Shown here: piece after piece, positions 44,470 to 56,565 of the stretch
Position numbering within the stretch: the first letter of the stretch is position 1
Layout of the letters: each line of letters begins with the position of its first letter
Source of the DNA: Melastoma dodecandrum
Taxonomy: Eukaryota; Streptophyta; Magnoliopsida; Myrtales; Melastomataceae
NCBI GenBank assembly: GCA_029817715.1
Contig: JARUPY010000470.1
Coordinates: 124,001-188,000, forward strand
DNA length: 64,000 bases
Reading direction: 5' to 3'
The notes under the pieces: model-generated
Databases searched by the model: none
The model's input: the letters and a program-made list of their open reading frames with translations, nothing else
Told to the model about the DNA's origin: nothing
Made by a program: the position numbers and the translations under genes

Positions 44470-47400
44470 AGAGATAGTTTTGGGTCTTCCTTTATATTGA
44501 ACTGTAATAATACTAATACATCCTAATACCATTGAAATTTCTAAGGGATATGCATTTTTCCCGTAACCATAATAAATGCGGCTTAAGAGCTTTTACTCAT
44601 TCAGTAGTACGTTTTTAGGTTGATGTCATATCGGAGAACGTTCAAAGATATATTTATCATGTTTTCTTATAGGTTTAAAAGCAAGTAACACGACACGGGC
44701 ATGACTTGGCCGAGAAGATCATCTAGCCCATCTGCAGAGCCTGCCCTTGGGATAGTGAGTCAATAGAAGAAGCAGTGGGTGTAATTCGAGTCAAGGCATG
44801 TTTGGATGGACTCATCTTGTCCTAAAAGATTATAAAAATGAAGTCACATTTCTCGTGGGTCATGACCATTCTATTTATCATGCTTTTTGGGAGTCGGGAA
44901 CTGGTTCGATGGCTCTGTACGAATTAGCTCGAACACAAATAACTTCTTGCCTAGAATTCATCTTCTTCTGTGCCTGTACCCAACAACAGTAAGACAATAA
45001 TAAATGGTTTGTCGGGAGACAAAACGTGTTGCACGATTATTAAAATTTTGTCCAATATTGGATTTGGGAAATGATTTTTTTTATATAAAATATTATATAT
45101 ACTTCATTAGTCTAATTAAATAGGTGTTACTACATGATATGGGTGACATGATGCTAAATATAGAGCATCCACGGGGACATAAAGGAAGTGATATTGTGAA
45201 TTTTCTTTTCCATCCTTTGTAGATTTGACCGAACCCCCCGTAATTTTGTGTCTCTTTGTTTCCATAAGTTTCCGGTTGAGGTTTGGATGCAATACAATAT
45301 GCTTCCACATGTTAACAATTGACCTAGTCGTACAAACTCAATATTCAGAGTGGTTTTGAAGTTCGGATCGATTCGTCAAATTGGGTATTTAATTTATGTA
45401 AGTGGAAGGTGTGACCAGTGCTGTTAGGATTTTGTGGACCGAAGTCGTTTAATATTGCGATTCAGACAATATTTTTTATTCGCTCAAGAGAATATATTAA
45501 ATTATGGGGTCATATTTGATTATATCATTAATATTTTTATTTGTCTTTTAATACATGTGGTTGTTATTTTATTTAAGGACTGAAATATCACTCTTTTTTA
45601 CATTTTTTTAATCGAATCGTATTAATTAAACATCCGTTGATTTTTTATATTTTTTATTATTTTACAAATTTTTAAATCATAAAGATTTAAATATTTAATA
45701 ATGTGTGAATTTTCGTACACATTTTTAGTGTAGTATTATGTTATATGAAATTTATGAAAAATAATCGAGTACTGGCTACATATATAAAGATATTGATTTC
45801 TTAAACTACGAAATATTAGCTTACCGTAGGTCATACTTCAAACTTATAAAATTGAAATAACACACGGTCGTAATATTTGCACACCCAATGTTTGTAAAAG
45901 TAAAAGATACCTTTAAGTAATAGAAAATCTAAACTATGTTTCATTTATTTAAAGAATAAATTTTAAAATAAATTTAAAAATCTTAAAACATTATTTATAT
46001 TGTTATTAATAATTTAAATTAGTTCTTTATTATTATTATTTAAATCGTATACATGAGGGTGACATTGTCAATTGATTTTTCTTGTTACAGACATTATCTA
46101 AGTGTGTGGAAAAAAGTGTAGTCAACCCAATTCAAAAACTCTAATAACCATTTTCCATTGAGATTTCTTGTTGAAACACTCGGCCTTACAGGATCGACGT
46201 ATTTGTTCTTTTCTTCATTGCTCATGTTGATAAGATTTTGATGATAAGTCAACACGTTTAACCTGCGATGACTTTTAAGAAGCTGAAACTTCATGTAACG
46301 AAGATATGCTTCGTTATACAGGAAAATATCTCGAAAATATTTTCTTCACCCTCCAATGATCATTTCAAATCAAGAGACGTGATTAGAGAATATTTCTATA
46401 ATTAGATATTTTAATAATTAATTAATTATTAATTCATTATTGATTATCTTAATTTTTATTAATTCAAAAAATGGGAATATTCTTAGTAATATTATTTGAA
46501 TTAATATTAAATACTTATCTGATGAGACAAGTGATTGAAAACCAAATATAAAATATTTTTCCAATCAAGGAAATTATTTTATTATTTTTGGCAACTTCTA
46601 ACATTCTGTAAAAAGATTAGGTTATTTAGAAATCATCCTCAAACAATTTTTTCTGATCAAATTCGTCCAGATACAATGAATATCTTATCTAGAACGAATT
46701 ATGTTAATTTGGATATATTTGATTGATTATTTCCTTGTATAAAAGGTAAACTTGCTTGACTACCCGAACCTTCTATAATGCAATATCTAGGGAATAAAAC
46801 GTCTAATTAATACAAAATTATTTCTGGACATTCCTAATAGATAAATAAATGTGTCCATTATCAGATTTCTCAAGTTGGAAGTAAAATATTCTTTTTTTCC
46901 AACTATAGAAGGTTGCTGACCGAATTAGGCTCTAACCTTCTGTAAGACGAGATCTTAATTGGATGATCTGATTGATGTGAAATCAATCAAAGATTGTCCC
47001 TAAATGATTTATACATGTTGGGGATCAATCTTCTGTACGAATTAGTCATGACCATTCTATTTATCGTGCTTTTTGGCTGGTTCGATGGCTCTGTACGAAT
47101 TAGGTCGAAGTGAGCACACAAATAACTTCAAATCAAATTCACCATCAATATCGTCTGGAGAAGTAGCAATGAAGGGATAATCAATACAAAAGTTGTGTTC
47201 AATAAGATAGAGATCATCAAAACACCAAATCATCCAATGTAAAGACGACTTTCGGTGCTGTTTATCTTCCTAGGAAATCAGTTTCGAAGGTGAGATGGGA
47301 AATCAGTTCTTGCCTAGGAATTCATCTTCTGTGCCTGTACCCAACAACAGTAAGACAATAATAAATGGTTTGTCGGGAGAGAAAACGTGTTGCACGGTTA

Positions 47401-47500
47401 TTAATTAACCGGGACCCTTTGTCTCTCCTTCTCGAGTGTCATATGAATCGAACATGTGCTAAAATTACATCCATAAGCATTTTGTATACACCTTGTTGTT
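44470..47500. other. BAHD upstream flank and decayed LTR sequence, copy 2
   Basis: Counterpart of 5590-8640 with no gene. It contains module copies at 44972-45044 and 47330-47402, and the single version of the direct repeat (about 47140-47638). Small indels separate it from copy 1, for example around 45410-45560. Confidence 0.6.
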
Positions 47501-47509
47501 GAATATGTT

Positions 47510-48190
47510 TTGATGAGGAGCCTTGACCTTAAGTCAAACATCTACACTATAGAAGCTTCACGTTGAGAACTTTCCGTATAAAATATTTTTATAACTAAAT
47601 GATTATTTAGTAATTATTTAAATACTAAAATAAAAGGGTTTGATCAAGATATTCATATGATTAGAATCAATAGATTATGTTTTTAAATAGAAATTATATG
47701 ATTCATATATCACCTATTTATGGTAAGGTTCTACAAGGTTGTCTCCAACCTTCAGTGGATCGATCCGACCACCAATGAAACGTTATTTGGGATGTTTATC
47801 CACGTCATCTATCTAGATTCATTCAGTTATATGTCTTGGACATAACATCAATTTTGATGATTGTAGAAGTTAATATTGGATTATTTCCATTCGCAGAAGG
47901 TTACTCATAAGTTTCAGCCAGACATTATGTATCGTAGTATTCATGAGAATATTATCAAATAATAATTTTATTGATATGATATGATTATCTACAGAAGGGT
48001 GTGACGTTTTTGTAAATATTATATTGTAAAATTTTCTAATATTTTGTTGTCTATGTTTATAAAAGGCTGATTTGTTAAGATTACCTTCTGCATTCAACAT
48101 AGATCATTTCGTATAATTAAAACTGTTCAACCATGCTTCTCTATAGGTCATTGTTGTATTACACGTGTAAAATCCAGAAATCGTGCTAAG
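47510..48190 (+). mobile_element. Diverged Sirevirus-like LTR fragment, duplicated copy
   Basis: Counterpart of 11815-12480, with an extra AATCAATAGATTATG-containing insertion at about 47667. Confidence 0.55.
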
Positions 48191-48195
48191 AGCTT

Positions 48196-48440
48196 TGTAA
48201 ACTTTTCGTTTGAGCTTAGTTGTTTTGGTGGTTTATGTAGATGATATTCTACTAACGGGAAGTGACAATACTTTGATCTCCAAGCAGGAGATTTTCTTCA
48301 AACCCAGTTTGTTACTAAAGATGCGGGGAAATCAAAATATTTTCTTGGCGTGGAGTTATTGCACACCGATAATCTTCACCTGCATTCGACAATTAATCAA
48401 TAACGATGGCAAATCCCAAGACAAAAAACATCCACTTTTA
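48196..48440 (+). pseudogene. Copia reverse transcriptase scrap, duplicated copy
   Basis: Same VVYVDDILLTGSDN piece with the same frame change as at 12480-12700. After the LINN codons an extra stretch of about 25 bases is present here and absent from copy 1. Confidence 0.8.
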
Positions 48441-48654
48441 GAATTTCCACCAATTTGAGCAACACTTCAACAAATTTACTGAAAATTCCCTAGTCAAGAA
48501 TCCCCAGCACAAACTACTTATGCTTTTGTGGATGAACTAGGAATGAAAAATTCAATCCAAAAAGACTGAAGCAAAGCAATAGTACTGGGTATGGTAATCC
48601 ATTTGAAAATAAAATGTTAAAATTAAAATAGATAGAGAGTAGGCAACAACAGAC

Positions 48655-50046
48655 CTTAGGGGCAACCCCACCACCACCCACAGGTACAAAAATTGCATGT
48701 AATGGGTTTGGCATACGCCGCACGATTTCCAAACCAACCGTTCCTTGCCCTATGATGACATCTTGATGATCGAATGGAGGTATAAATGTACGTCCTTCCT
48801 CTTCTCCCCTATTCTTAGCATAGGCGTGCGCATCCAACTTCTCAACAGAACGCCACTGCATATAGAGGACTACACTAATGATTAGCACAGCTGCCTCCAC
48901 CGAATCAACAACCAAAGCGAACAAGTATGCACCTTGATTTCAGGAGTAGTGACAGGCATAGCAATGACAGCATTAAACTTCAGTTATTTCGCGGCCGGTG
49001 AGCAGATCAATGGCAGAGGAGCAGATAACCACTCCTTCCAACTGCTCCTCGGAAGCTTACCCATCATGTTATGGGCACCCCGGAGCTTAAACAAGAAAAC
49101 CTGCCATGATGATGAATAAGAAGGGTTGACCTTTTGAATGACAGTTGAACAGAGAAGTAAATGAAACGAAAAGAAGCAGATCAATGGCTATAGAAACCAG
49201 CTGTAATGGCCTATCCGAGATTTTCAGAACAAAAGCATTCAACGAGAGAAACAGGGAATTCATCAAGTTGTATGATAAGTCCATGAAGTGACAGTGACCG
49301 CGCTCGGAGCATATTCCAGCTAACTAGTGCCCCCTATAATGCTTAGCCATGGCACTCTGCTGTCATATTTTTTGCTCTTCCTTTAAAGTTTAAAATTACG
49401 AGAACCCCTAAAAAAGATTTCACGTTTTCAGCAAATCCGATCTCTCGGGATATACGAAATGTAAGACATGTTAATTCATCGATACAAAAGCAGAAACTAA
49501 TATCATTCACTGCTTTCACAGCAACAACAATCATCCTCCAACAACATAGACAAAAACCACACGAGAACCGGATCAAAACCCAAACGCTACTAATATACAG
49601 GCTGCAAGTCCTCGCGCTTCGGATAAACATTGTTCCCCAGCCGCTCGGACAACTTGCTCGAGCTGCAGCCGAGTATCCCTTGCCACGTCATAGACCTTCA
49701 AACCGAGTATATTCGTCAGATAAGTCATGGCATCGTAGGAGTTGTCCGTGTCATCCCCCCTTTCCTTGGGAACCACCCCCATGTACCCCGGAGGATACTG
49801 CAACGAATCTGCGGACACCTTCGGGAGAAGCTGAGGCAGGGGAGGAGGAGACTGAGATTGAAGCGGCGATAGGGTAGACGACGACGACGTGGAAAGGGAA
49901 TCGTTCGGGACGGAGATGTTGAGGGGCGACGACTTGGAAACGGTTGCCCTGACGGTTAGGAGGGCAGGGAAAGGAGAGGAGGGGTTGCGTAAGGGACGTT
50001 ACAGGCGTGGGCATGGCGAGGTCAGGCGGAGAGCTTGGGCGTCCAT
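48655..50046 (-). pseudogene. Threonine dehydratase (biosynthetic), 5' part, broken
   Basis: Minus-strand exons: 50046-49599 (start, plastid transit peptide, SADSLQYPPGYMG, then AMTYLTNIL and KVYDVA), 49100-48933 (FKLRGAHNMMGKLP with the PLP-binding Lys, then NAVIAMPVTTPEIK) and 48855-48655 (RTFIPPFDHQD, GQGTVG and PVGGGG). Intron ends are GT-AG. The enzyme would convert threonine to 2-oxobutanoate in plastids. Lesions are visible. The 16th codon after the ATG is TAA at 49999 where the frame otherwise continues as a transit peptide. A frame change follows KVYDVARDTRLQLE. Another lies after the PLP lysine, and internal residues are missing in the third exon. The remaining C-terminal exons and regulatory domain are absent. 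The start side is cut by an LTR at 50068. Confidence 0.85.
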
Positions 50047-50067
50047 CAGGATTGGGGACCGCTGCCT

Positions 50068-51242
50068 GATAACTCTATGAAAGTAGAGTTATTTATATTA
50101 ATTTCATAAATAAGTTTTGTTATATTTGTGAAATATTGCGTTTATTGCATATTATTTCTTGTTATTTCATATTACTCTCGAGAATTTGAATACTGCCGAA
50201 TTTTGGGTTTCTTTTAGATTAAAAACGAAAAGAAGAAGATTTCGGCTATTTACAAAGATTATGTGCAAGGGAATAGACTTGAAGGTCACGTGTGAAGGAG
50301 ACTAATTGAAGAGGAAAAAAAGATTTTATTCCAGATTTTCAGATATTCCCTAGTTTATATTTTTTAGGGCTATTAAAGGACGTTGTCCCTTAGGCTAGAA
50401 GACACGATATTTGACACGAGATTCGACAAGACAGGAGATTTGACGGGAGAGGAAGAATTCGACGAAGAAGAAAAAGGGAGTTAGATTATTGTTTAGGATG
50501 CTTTTCTTTTATTTGAATTGTGTCTCCAAAACAATGTTCGGCTAAACTTTCTTTGCTAGGATGATGTTGAACCGAATTGTGTAGTTAAATTTCCTGAACT
50601 CGTTTTAGAACAAATTCGTACTTTGAATGTTTACTAACTTCGTTTATTCTTAACGCATGCAATTTGTCTGATCAACGAATTGTATTGAATTGTTGTCCTA
50701 ATTTAAACTCGGGAGAGGAATTTTAGGGGAGAACGTGAACGAAGTAGCCTTGGTTAATATCGCGGGAGCGAATTGGCTTGTAAGTAGTATCGGGAGATAT
50801 ACTTCTAGGTAACCAATAAAGGATTGAATCTTAATGTGTTATGGCCTTCATAATTCACTATAGGGATATAGGTTTATGGTGGTTTAGAATAATTCTTTGT
50901 AAACTCGGGAGAGGCACTTAGGGACATAAGAATCCGGTTAGTAAATAGAATTAGTATGAATTTGGGATAAACGAGTGAAGGGGTTTAACGAAACAAGGAG
51001 GGGATACTTGATCCTAGGCTTTTGCTTCTATTGAATTCTGATTCTTTACTTTGATATTTATTTCTTACTAGTTTAATTTTCAGATTTAAAAACTCATTTT
51101 TTCTATTGGCTTGACTACATAAATATTGCGATTGTGTTTGCTAAAAGGTTTTATTTGCTATCCTCGTAGAAACGATAAATCTACTCATCTTTATATTACT
51201 TGTTACGATATATATACTTGCGGTATGCGAATTCAGCGATCA
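50068..51242 (+). repeat. 5' LTR of the Athila-like element
   Basis: 1,175 bases from TGATAACTCTATGAAAG to ATTCAGCGATCA, followed two bases later by the primer-binding site. The absence of a second LTR means the boundaries rest on TG...CA and PBS position only. Confidence 0.75.
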
Positions 51243-51245
51243 AGA

Positions 51246-51266
51246 TTTTGGCGCCGTTGCCGGGGA
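51246..51266 (+). other. Primer-binding site, Athila type
   Basis: TTTTGGCGCCGTTGCCGGGG immediately after the LTR is the typical tract found at this position in Athila-like elements of plants. Confidence 0.85.
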
Positions 51267-51357
51267 TAGATTTTAAAATATTTTACTTGCAACGAAAGCA
51301 ATTTGTGTTGACCAAATAGTTTAATTTTCTTTCTTTCTTTCTCTCTTTTTCAGGTGT

Positions 51358-53131
51358 ATGCGCCGCTCGCACAGCGAAAATTTATTTGCGTTAGATCCTG
51401 AGATTGAGAGGACATTTCGAGCACTCGGAGGAAGTCAACGGAGCACGATGGCAGACAGAAACCAGAACAACGAGATTCAAGAAGTTAATCCACCAGCTCC
51501 GAGAAGGACGATGCGAGACTTTGCTCAACCTACTCCCCATGAGCCCATCAGATTTCTTCGTCCAGCAATTCAGGCTCAGAATTTTGAGATCAAGCCATCC
51601 ATACTCCACATGATGGAGAACTCAAGTTTTAGAGGCTTGACAAACGAAGACCCTCACTGGCACCTCCTCGCTTCGATGATTTATGTGACACGTTTAGATG
51701 CAATGGAGTATCAGCCGAGGCAGTCCGAATGAGATTGTTTCCGTTTTCGTTACGGGACAAGGCTCGATCATGGCTTTACTCCTTGCCGGAAGAGGCAGTC
51801 CGATCATGGGAGGATCTTTCGAAGCTATTCTTGGCCAAATACTTCCCACCGAGCCGAACTGTAAGGATGAGGAACAAGATCACAACCTTCCGTCAACATT
51901 CAACTTAGTCCATTTATGAAGCTTGGGAGCGTTTCAAAGAATTGCTACATTTATGTCTGCATCACAAGATCCCGAAGTAGATGCTCGTGCAAGGCTTCTC
52001 AGATGGCTTGGCAGATCAGCTTCAATCCCTAGTACATTCCGCCGCGGGAGGAACTTTGATGAACAAGACGCCTTGTGAATCCTTGGAGTTGTTTGAACAA
52101 ATCGCCAACAATGTTCAACGGAAAGCATCAACAAGAGGAATCGACGGGCTGCATCAAATGGATACAATGACATCTATAAACGCTCAGCTTGAGCAACTCA
52201 TCAGGGAAGTCGCTGCTCTCCGAACACCAAAATCGGTATCTAATAGCATGTATTATGATGTGCAGGGAGATGAGGACCAGAGAGAAGCGCCAGAAGTAAG
52301 TTATGTAGGCTCCAATCCACGGAACAACCCGTTTTCCAACACCTACAATCCTGGATGGAGAAATCACCCAAACTTCTCATGGAATAACAACGCAGGGCCA
52401 CAAGAATCAAGTCAACCGATGATGAATCAGCCTCCTGGTTTTATGACCACAAAACAGCCACCGACAGGTGAGAATAAACCTAATGTTGATGAATTATTAA
52501 CCTGGTTGCTTGCCAGTCAAGAGGAGACCCGGAAAAAACAAGAAGAGGTTCAAAAACGTCAAGAGATGATCCTAAAGGACCATGCTACGTCCATTAAACA
52601 ATTGGAAGTGCAAATAGGGCAAATTACAAGTTCTATTACCAGCAGACCACATGGAACTTTACCTAGCAACACTGAGGTAAATCCCAAAAGAGAGCATTGC
52701 AACGCCATCACCCTTCGCAATGATCGTGATTTCGAAGAAGCCTTCGAAAAGATGGAGGTGGAGAAGGACCAAGCTAGAGAGAAACGCCACAAACAGAAAA
52801 CAAGCAAAGGAGGAGGCGAGACAAATGATAAGGGACTGACCGATGACGCAACCACAAAGGTACACACCTCAAAACCACCATTTGTACCCAAAATTCCTTT
52901 TCCGCAAAGGCTTAAAAAATCTACTGACGAGCATCAATTCAGAAAGTTTCTGGATGTGTTTAAGCAATTGCAGATTAACATTCCATTTGCGGAAGCTTTG
53001 GAGCAAATACCCAAATATGCCAAATTCATGAAGGAGGTGTTGTCAATAAAGAGAAGATTCGGTGAGCATGAGACAATTGCACTTACTAAGGAGTGCAATG
53101 CCATATTGAAAAAGAACTACCACATAAATTA
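51358..53131 (+). pseudogene. Athila-like gag, broken
   Basis: The reading starts with RRSHSENLFALDPEIERTFR, then FEIKPSILHMMENSSFRGL. A frame change at about 51650 continues as LFPFSLRDKARSWLYSLPEE and KLFLAKYFPPSRT. Stops fall near 51917 and 51978. The rest (from about 51981) is open for 383 residues: QGFSDGL, a Gln/Asn/Pro-rich stretch with NNPFSNTYNPGWRNHPNFSW, a coiled coil rich in Glu/Lys/Gln (KKQEEVQKRQEM), and the PFPQRLKK segment that precedes protease in this lineage. It is typical of Athila, whose gag lacks a strong zinc knuckle. Confidence 0.88.
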
Positions 53132-53690
53132 AAGGACCCAGGTAAGTTCACTATCCCTTGTAGCATTGGAACTCAATTTTCATGTTATGCCCTCTGTGAT
53201 TTAGGTGCAAGCATCAATTTGATGCCAGTTTCTATCTTTGAGAAGTTGAACATTGGAGAGGTAAAACCGACATCTTTAACTTTGCAATTAGCTGATCGGT
53301 CTTGCACTTATCCAAAGGGCGTAATTGAAAACGTGCTGGTAAAGGTTGATAAATTTATTTTCCCAGCTGGTTTTTTCATTTTAGATTATGAAGAAGATTG
53401 AGAAATTCCAATCATATTGGGACGACTTTTCTTAGCCACAGGACGAACTTTGATTGACATACAAAAGGGCGAACTTACCATGCGCGTCCATGATCAAGAG
53501 GTAACTTTTAACATATGTAATGTCATGAGTATTCCTAACGAGAATGATGAATGCAGCTTCGTGGATGTGAACGATGAAATCTTGTATGGAGACTTGTTTG
53601 AAAAATACGTGCTTGCACCAATCGAAAAGTGGCCACAAGAGGATGAACCGGAAGGTGTTGTAACGAAGAGTGATGAAGCTGAGATAGAGT
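53100..53690 (+). pseudogene. Athila-like aspartic protease, broken
   Basis: Frames give KLKDPGKFTIPCSIG, CDLGASINLMPVSIFEKL (active-site D in DLGAS), KPTSLTLQLADRS, VLVKVDKFIFPAGFF and IPIILGRLFLATGRTLID. The gag-to-protease step is in another frame, and a TGA interrupts at 53399. Confidence 0.88.
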
Positions 53691-53879
53691 AAGCTGCATT
53701 ATATGCGTTATATGCCACGGGTTGAACCATTGGAACGCTCCATCTCTGCAGCAAAACCATCAATAGAAGAGCCGCCAAAGTTAGAACTTAAACCGCACCG
53801 GAGCACCTGAGGTATTCATTTTTAGGTTCAGCTAGTACTCTTCCAACTATTATTTCTGTCGCATTATCTAACAAACAGG

Positions 53880-54815
53880 AAGAGGAACTATTGCGAGTGC
53901 TTCGAGAACACAAAACAGCTCTTGGATGGAGCATCGCAGACATTAAGGGAATTAGTCCTGCGATATGGATGCACAAGATCAGGCTTGAAGACAATAAGAA
54001 AACTTCAATCGAGCAACAGAGGAGGCTCAACCCGAATATGAAAGAGGTGGTAAGAAAAGAAATAATAAAGTGGCTAGATGTAGGAATCATATACCCCATC
54101 TCAGACAGTTCGTGGGTCAGTCCAGTTCAATGCGTTCCAAAGAAAGGTGGCATGACCGTGGTGGAAAACGAAAAGAATGAGCTCATCCCAATGCGAACAG
54201 TCACCGGTTAGAGAGTTTGCATGAATTATCGAAAAATAAATGCAGCCACTTGCAAAGATCATTTTCCTTTACATTTTATTGATCAAATGCTTGATCGTTA
54301 GGCTGGAAAAAGTTTTTATTGTTTTCTTGATGGATATTCAGGTTACAATCAAATTGCAATCGCACAGGAAGACCAGGAAAAGACAACATTCACCTGCCCT
54401 TATAGAACGTTTGCCTTCCGTCAGATGCCTTTTGGATTGTGTAATGCACCTGCCACTCTTCTTCAAAGGTGCATGACTGCAATTTTTTCTGATATGATCG
54501 AGCAAAGTATTGAGGTATTTATGGACGATTTCTCTGTTTTTGGATTATCTTTTGAGAATTGCCTTGATAATTTGTCTGCGGTGCTTACTCGATGCGAAGA
54601 AACTAATCTTGTTCTCAATTTGGAGAAATGTTACTTTATGGTTTGTGAAGGAATTGTTTTAGGCCATAGAATTTCGAAAAATGGAATTGAAGTTGACAAA
54701 GCTAAGGTGGAAACAATTAAATGCTTGCCATCGCCTTCATCTGTGAAGGGAGTGCGGAGTTTTCTTGGCCATGCAGGTTTTTATAGAAGGTTTATCAAGG
54801 ATTCTCGAAGATAAC
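53880..54815 (+). pseudogene. Athila-like reverse transcriptase, broken
   Basis: Starting at EELLRVLREHKTALGWSI, it shows WVSPVQCVPKKGG, then after a stop MNYRKINAAT, the DGYSGYNQIAIA block, FRQMPFGLCNAPAT, the catalytic VFMDDFSVFG (about 54520), GHRISKNGIEVDKAK, and a GHAGFYRRFIKD end. Stops occur at 54209 and 54299; frame changes follow. Confidence 0.9.
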
Positions 54816-55320
54816 GAAACCACTTTGTAACCTGTTGGAGAAGGATACTGCATTTGTCTTTGATGGCAAATGCATGGAGGCATTCGTCGAGCTTAAAAAG
54901 AGGTTCGTTTCTGCACCAATTATTGTTGAACCAGATTGGTCAATGCCCTTTGAGCTAATGTGTGATGCAAGTGACTTTGCTGTGGGAGCTGTGCTTGGCC
55001 AGAAGAAAGATAAGGTATTCCATGCAATTTATTATTCTAGTAAAACCTTGGAATACTGCACAGGTAAATTACACAACCACTGAGAAAGAAATGTTAGCCA
55101 TAGTTCATTATTTTGATAAATTCAGATATTATCTTATTGGATCGAAAGTTATTGTACACACTGACCATGCAGCAATAAGATATTTAATTTCAAAGGCTAA
55201 TGCAAAACCGCGATTAATCTGATGGGTGTTATTGCTTCAAGAATTCGATCTTGAGATTATGGACAGGAAAGGAGCAGACAATCAGGTGGCAGACCATTTA
55301 TCAAGGCTAGAAAACGACAA
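54816..55320 (+). pseudogene. Athila-like RNase H, broken
   Basis: AFVELKKRFVSAPIIVEPDW and [16 protein letters not shown] (first D), then [11 protein letters not shown]. After a frame change come [30 protein letters not shown], and LEIMDRKGADNQVADHLSRL. Confidence 0.88.
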
Positions 55321-56148
55321 GAGGATCCCAGACGGAACACTTATAAATGATGCAATTCCCGATGAACAACTGTTTGGGGTTAATGTGGCTACACCATGGT
55401 ATGTTGATTATGTGAACTACATTGTAGTTGATATCCTACCGCCGGATCAGTCATACCAACAAAGAAAAAGGTTGTTACATGATGTTAGATATTATTTTTG
55501 GGATGAACCACTTTTATTCAAAAAGTGTGCAGATCAAATCATTCGAAGATGTGTACCAGAAGAAGAAATACACAAGATATTAGAACAGTGCCACGCATCG
55601 CCTTATGGTGGGCACCATGGTGGCCACAAAACCGCGACAAAGGTTCTTCAATCCAGTTTTTTCTGGCCTTCATTATTTAGAAACCGGTATATTCTCGTAG
55701 CGGTGGATTACGTGTCTAAAAATGGGGAGAAGCAATTGCCTACTAACAATACTAGTGGAGTTTTGAAGTTTCTAAAGCAGATATTCACACGATTCTGAAC
55801 GCCCCGTGCTATCATTAGTGACGGAGGTTCACATTTCTTTAATGCCAAGTTCAATGCCCTCAAGAAGAAATATGGCATAATCACAAGGTGGCCTTGGCTT
55901 ATCATCCTCAAACGAGTGGCCAAGTCGAGGTATCCAACAGAGAAATCAAAAAAATCTTGGAAAAGACGGTTAGCCTAAATCGGAAGGATTGGTCGCGTAA
56001 ATTGGATGATGCTTTATGGACTTATAGGACGGCTTACAAGACACCGATTGGGACCTCACCGTACAAATTAGTTTACGGGAAAGCTTATCACTTCCCCGTT
56101 GAGCTAGAGCACAAAGCGTTTTGGGCAATCCAGAAACTTAATCTTGCT
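55321..56148 (+). pseudogene. Athila-like integrase, internally deleted and truncated
   Basis: It contains HASPYGGHHGGHKTA and FFWPSLF (the zinc-binding part), then jumps directly to RYILVAVDYVSKNGE. The usual CDRCQR and DVWGIDFMGPFP segments, including the first catalytic D, are missing. The second D is in IISDGGSHF, the third position in [17 protein letters not shown]. The C-terminal part stops at AIQKLNLAF, where non-element DNA begins. Confidence 0.88.
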
Positions 56149-56565
56149 TTTGGGAACAAATGTCACGAGAATACGGAGAAAAAAAACGCACGCTAATGGA
56201 ATGATAATGACCCATTTAAGAAAACGTGATAGATATATGATTGAACGTTCCCCGAAATGCCATCAACCTGAAAATAAACAACTGAATGAGTAAAAACACC
56301 CGTGAGGGGCATCAAAAGTTTCTGTAAGGGCGGCGATATTATTTTGTCAGTGAATAGTTATAATTGTAGAATACTTCCCTACAGACAACCTGTTGAGGTT
56401 ACACGTATGTACTTATTTCCCCTGTTATTTTATTGTACAAAGATATATATAAAATCATCAAGTACAAATAGGGCAGCATCGCACCTCCCAACACCACCCC
56501 AAAAGAAAACTCATCCTCATATTTTGAATATAACGCCAAACACTCCCCACCCTTGCCCTTCCGAA
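56149..56565 (+). other. Upstream region of BAHD copy 3
   Basis: 56149-56300 matches, in inverted orientation, the BAHD flanks at 36790-36965 and 5700-5770 (for example the CATCAACCT and ACTGAATGAGTAAAA segments). A TATATAAAA lies at 56446-56454, about 110 bases before the ATG. The 3' part shows CCAAACACTCCCCACCCTTG as in the other copies. Confidence 0.6.

Larger units (their letters stand above)
39817..48982. repeat. Segmental duplication, copy 2
   Basis: Direct copy of 925-13242, starting TGACTCCCCTAGGG and last shared at AAACTTCAG before TTATTTCGCGG. It lacks about 3.2 kb that copy 1 has between its direct repeats, and it has small additions, for example around 47670-47695 and 48405-48425. 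At its right end the threonine dehydratase gene continues unbroken to 50046, so this copy preserves the older arrangement on that side. Confidence 0.95.
50068..56148 (+). mobile_element. Athila-like Ty3/gypsy element, 3'-truncated
   Basis: 5' LTR, primer site, gag, protease, RT, RNase H and part of integrase lie in the order expected, all decayed. The element ends abruptly inside the integrase C-terminal region at about 56148, where DNA belonging to the BAHD copy 3 upstream flank begins. No 3' LTR is present. It inserted 21 bases beyond the start codon of the dehydratase pseudogene, or that gene's upstream part was lost. Confidence 0.9.

Noticed and set aside
50068..51242. A second Athila LTR further on
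   Set aside because: I looked for TGATAACTCTATG after 56148 up to 60000 and did not find it; the element is truncated.
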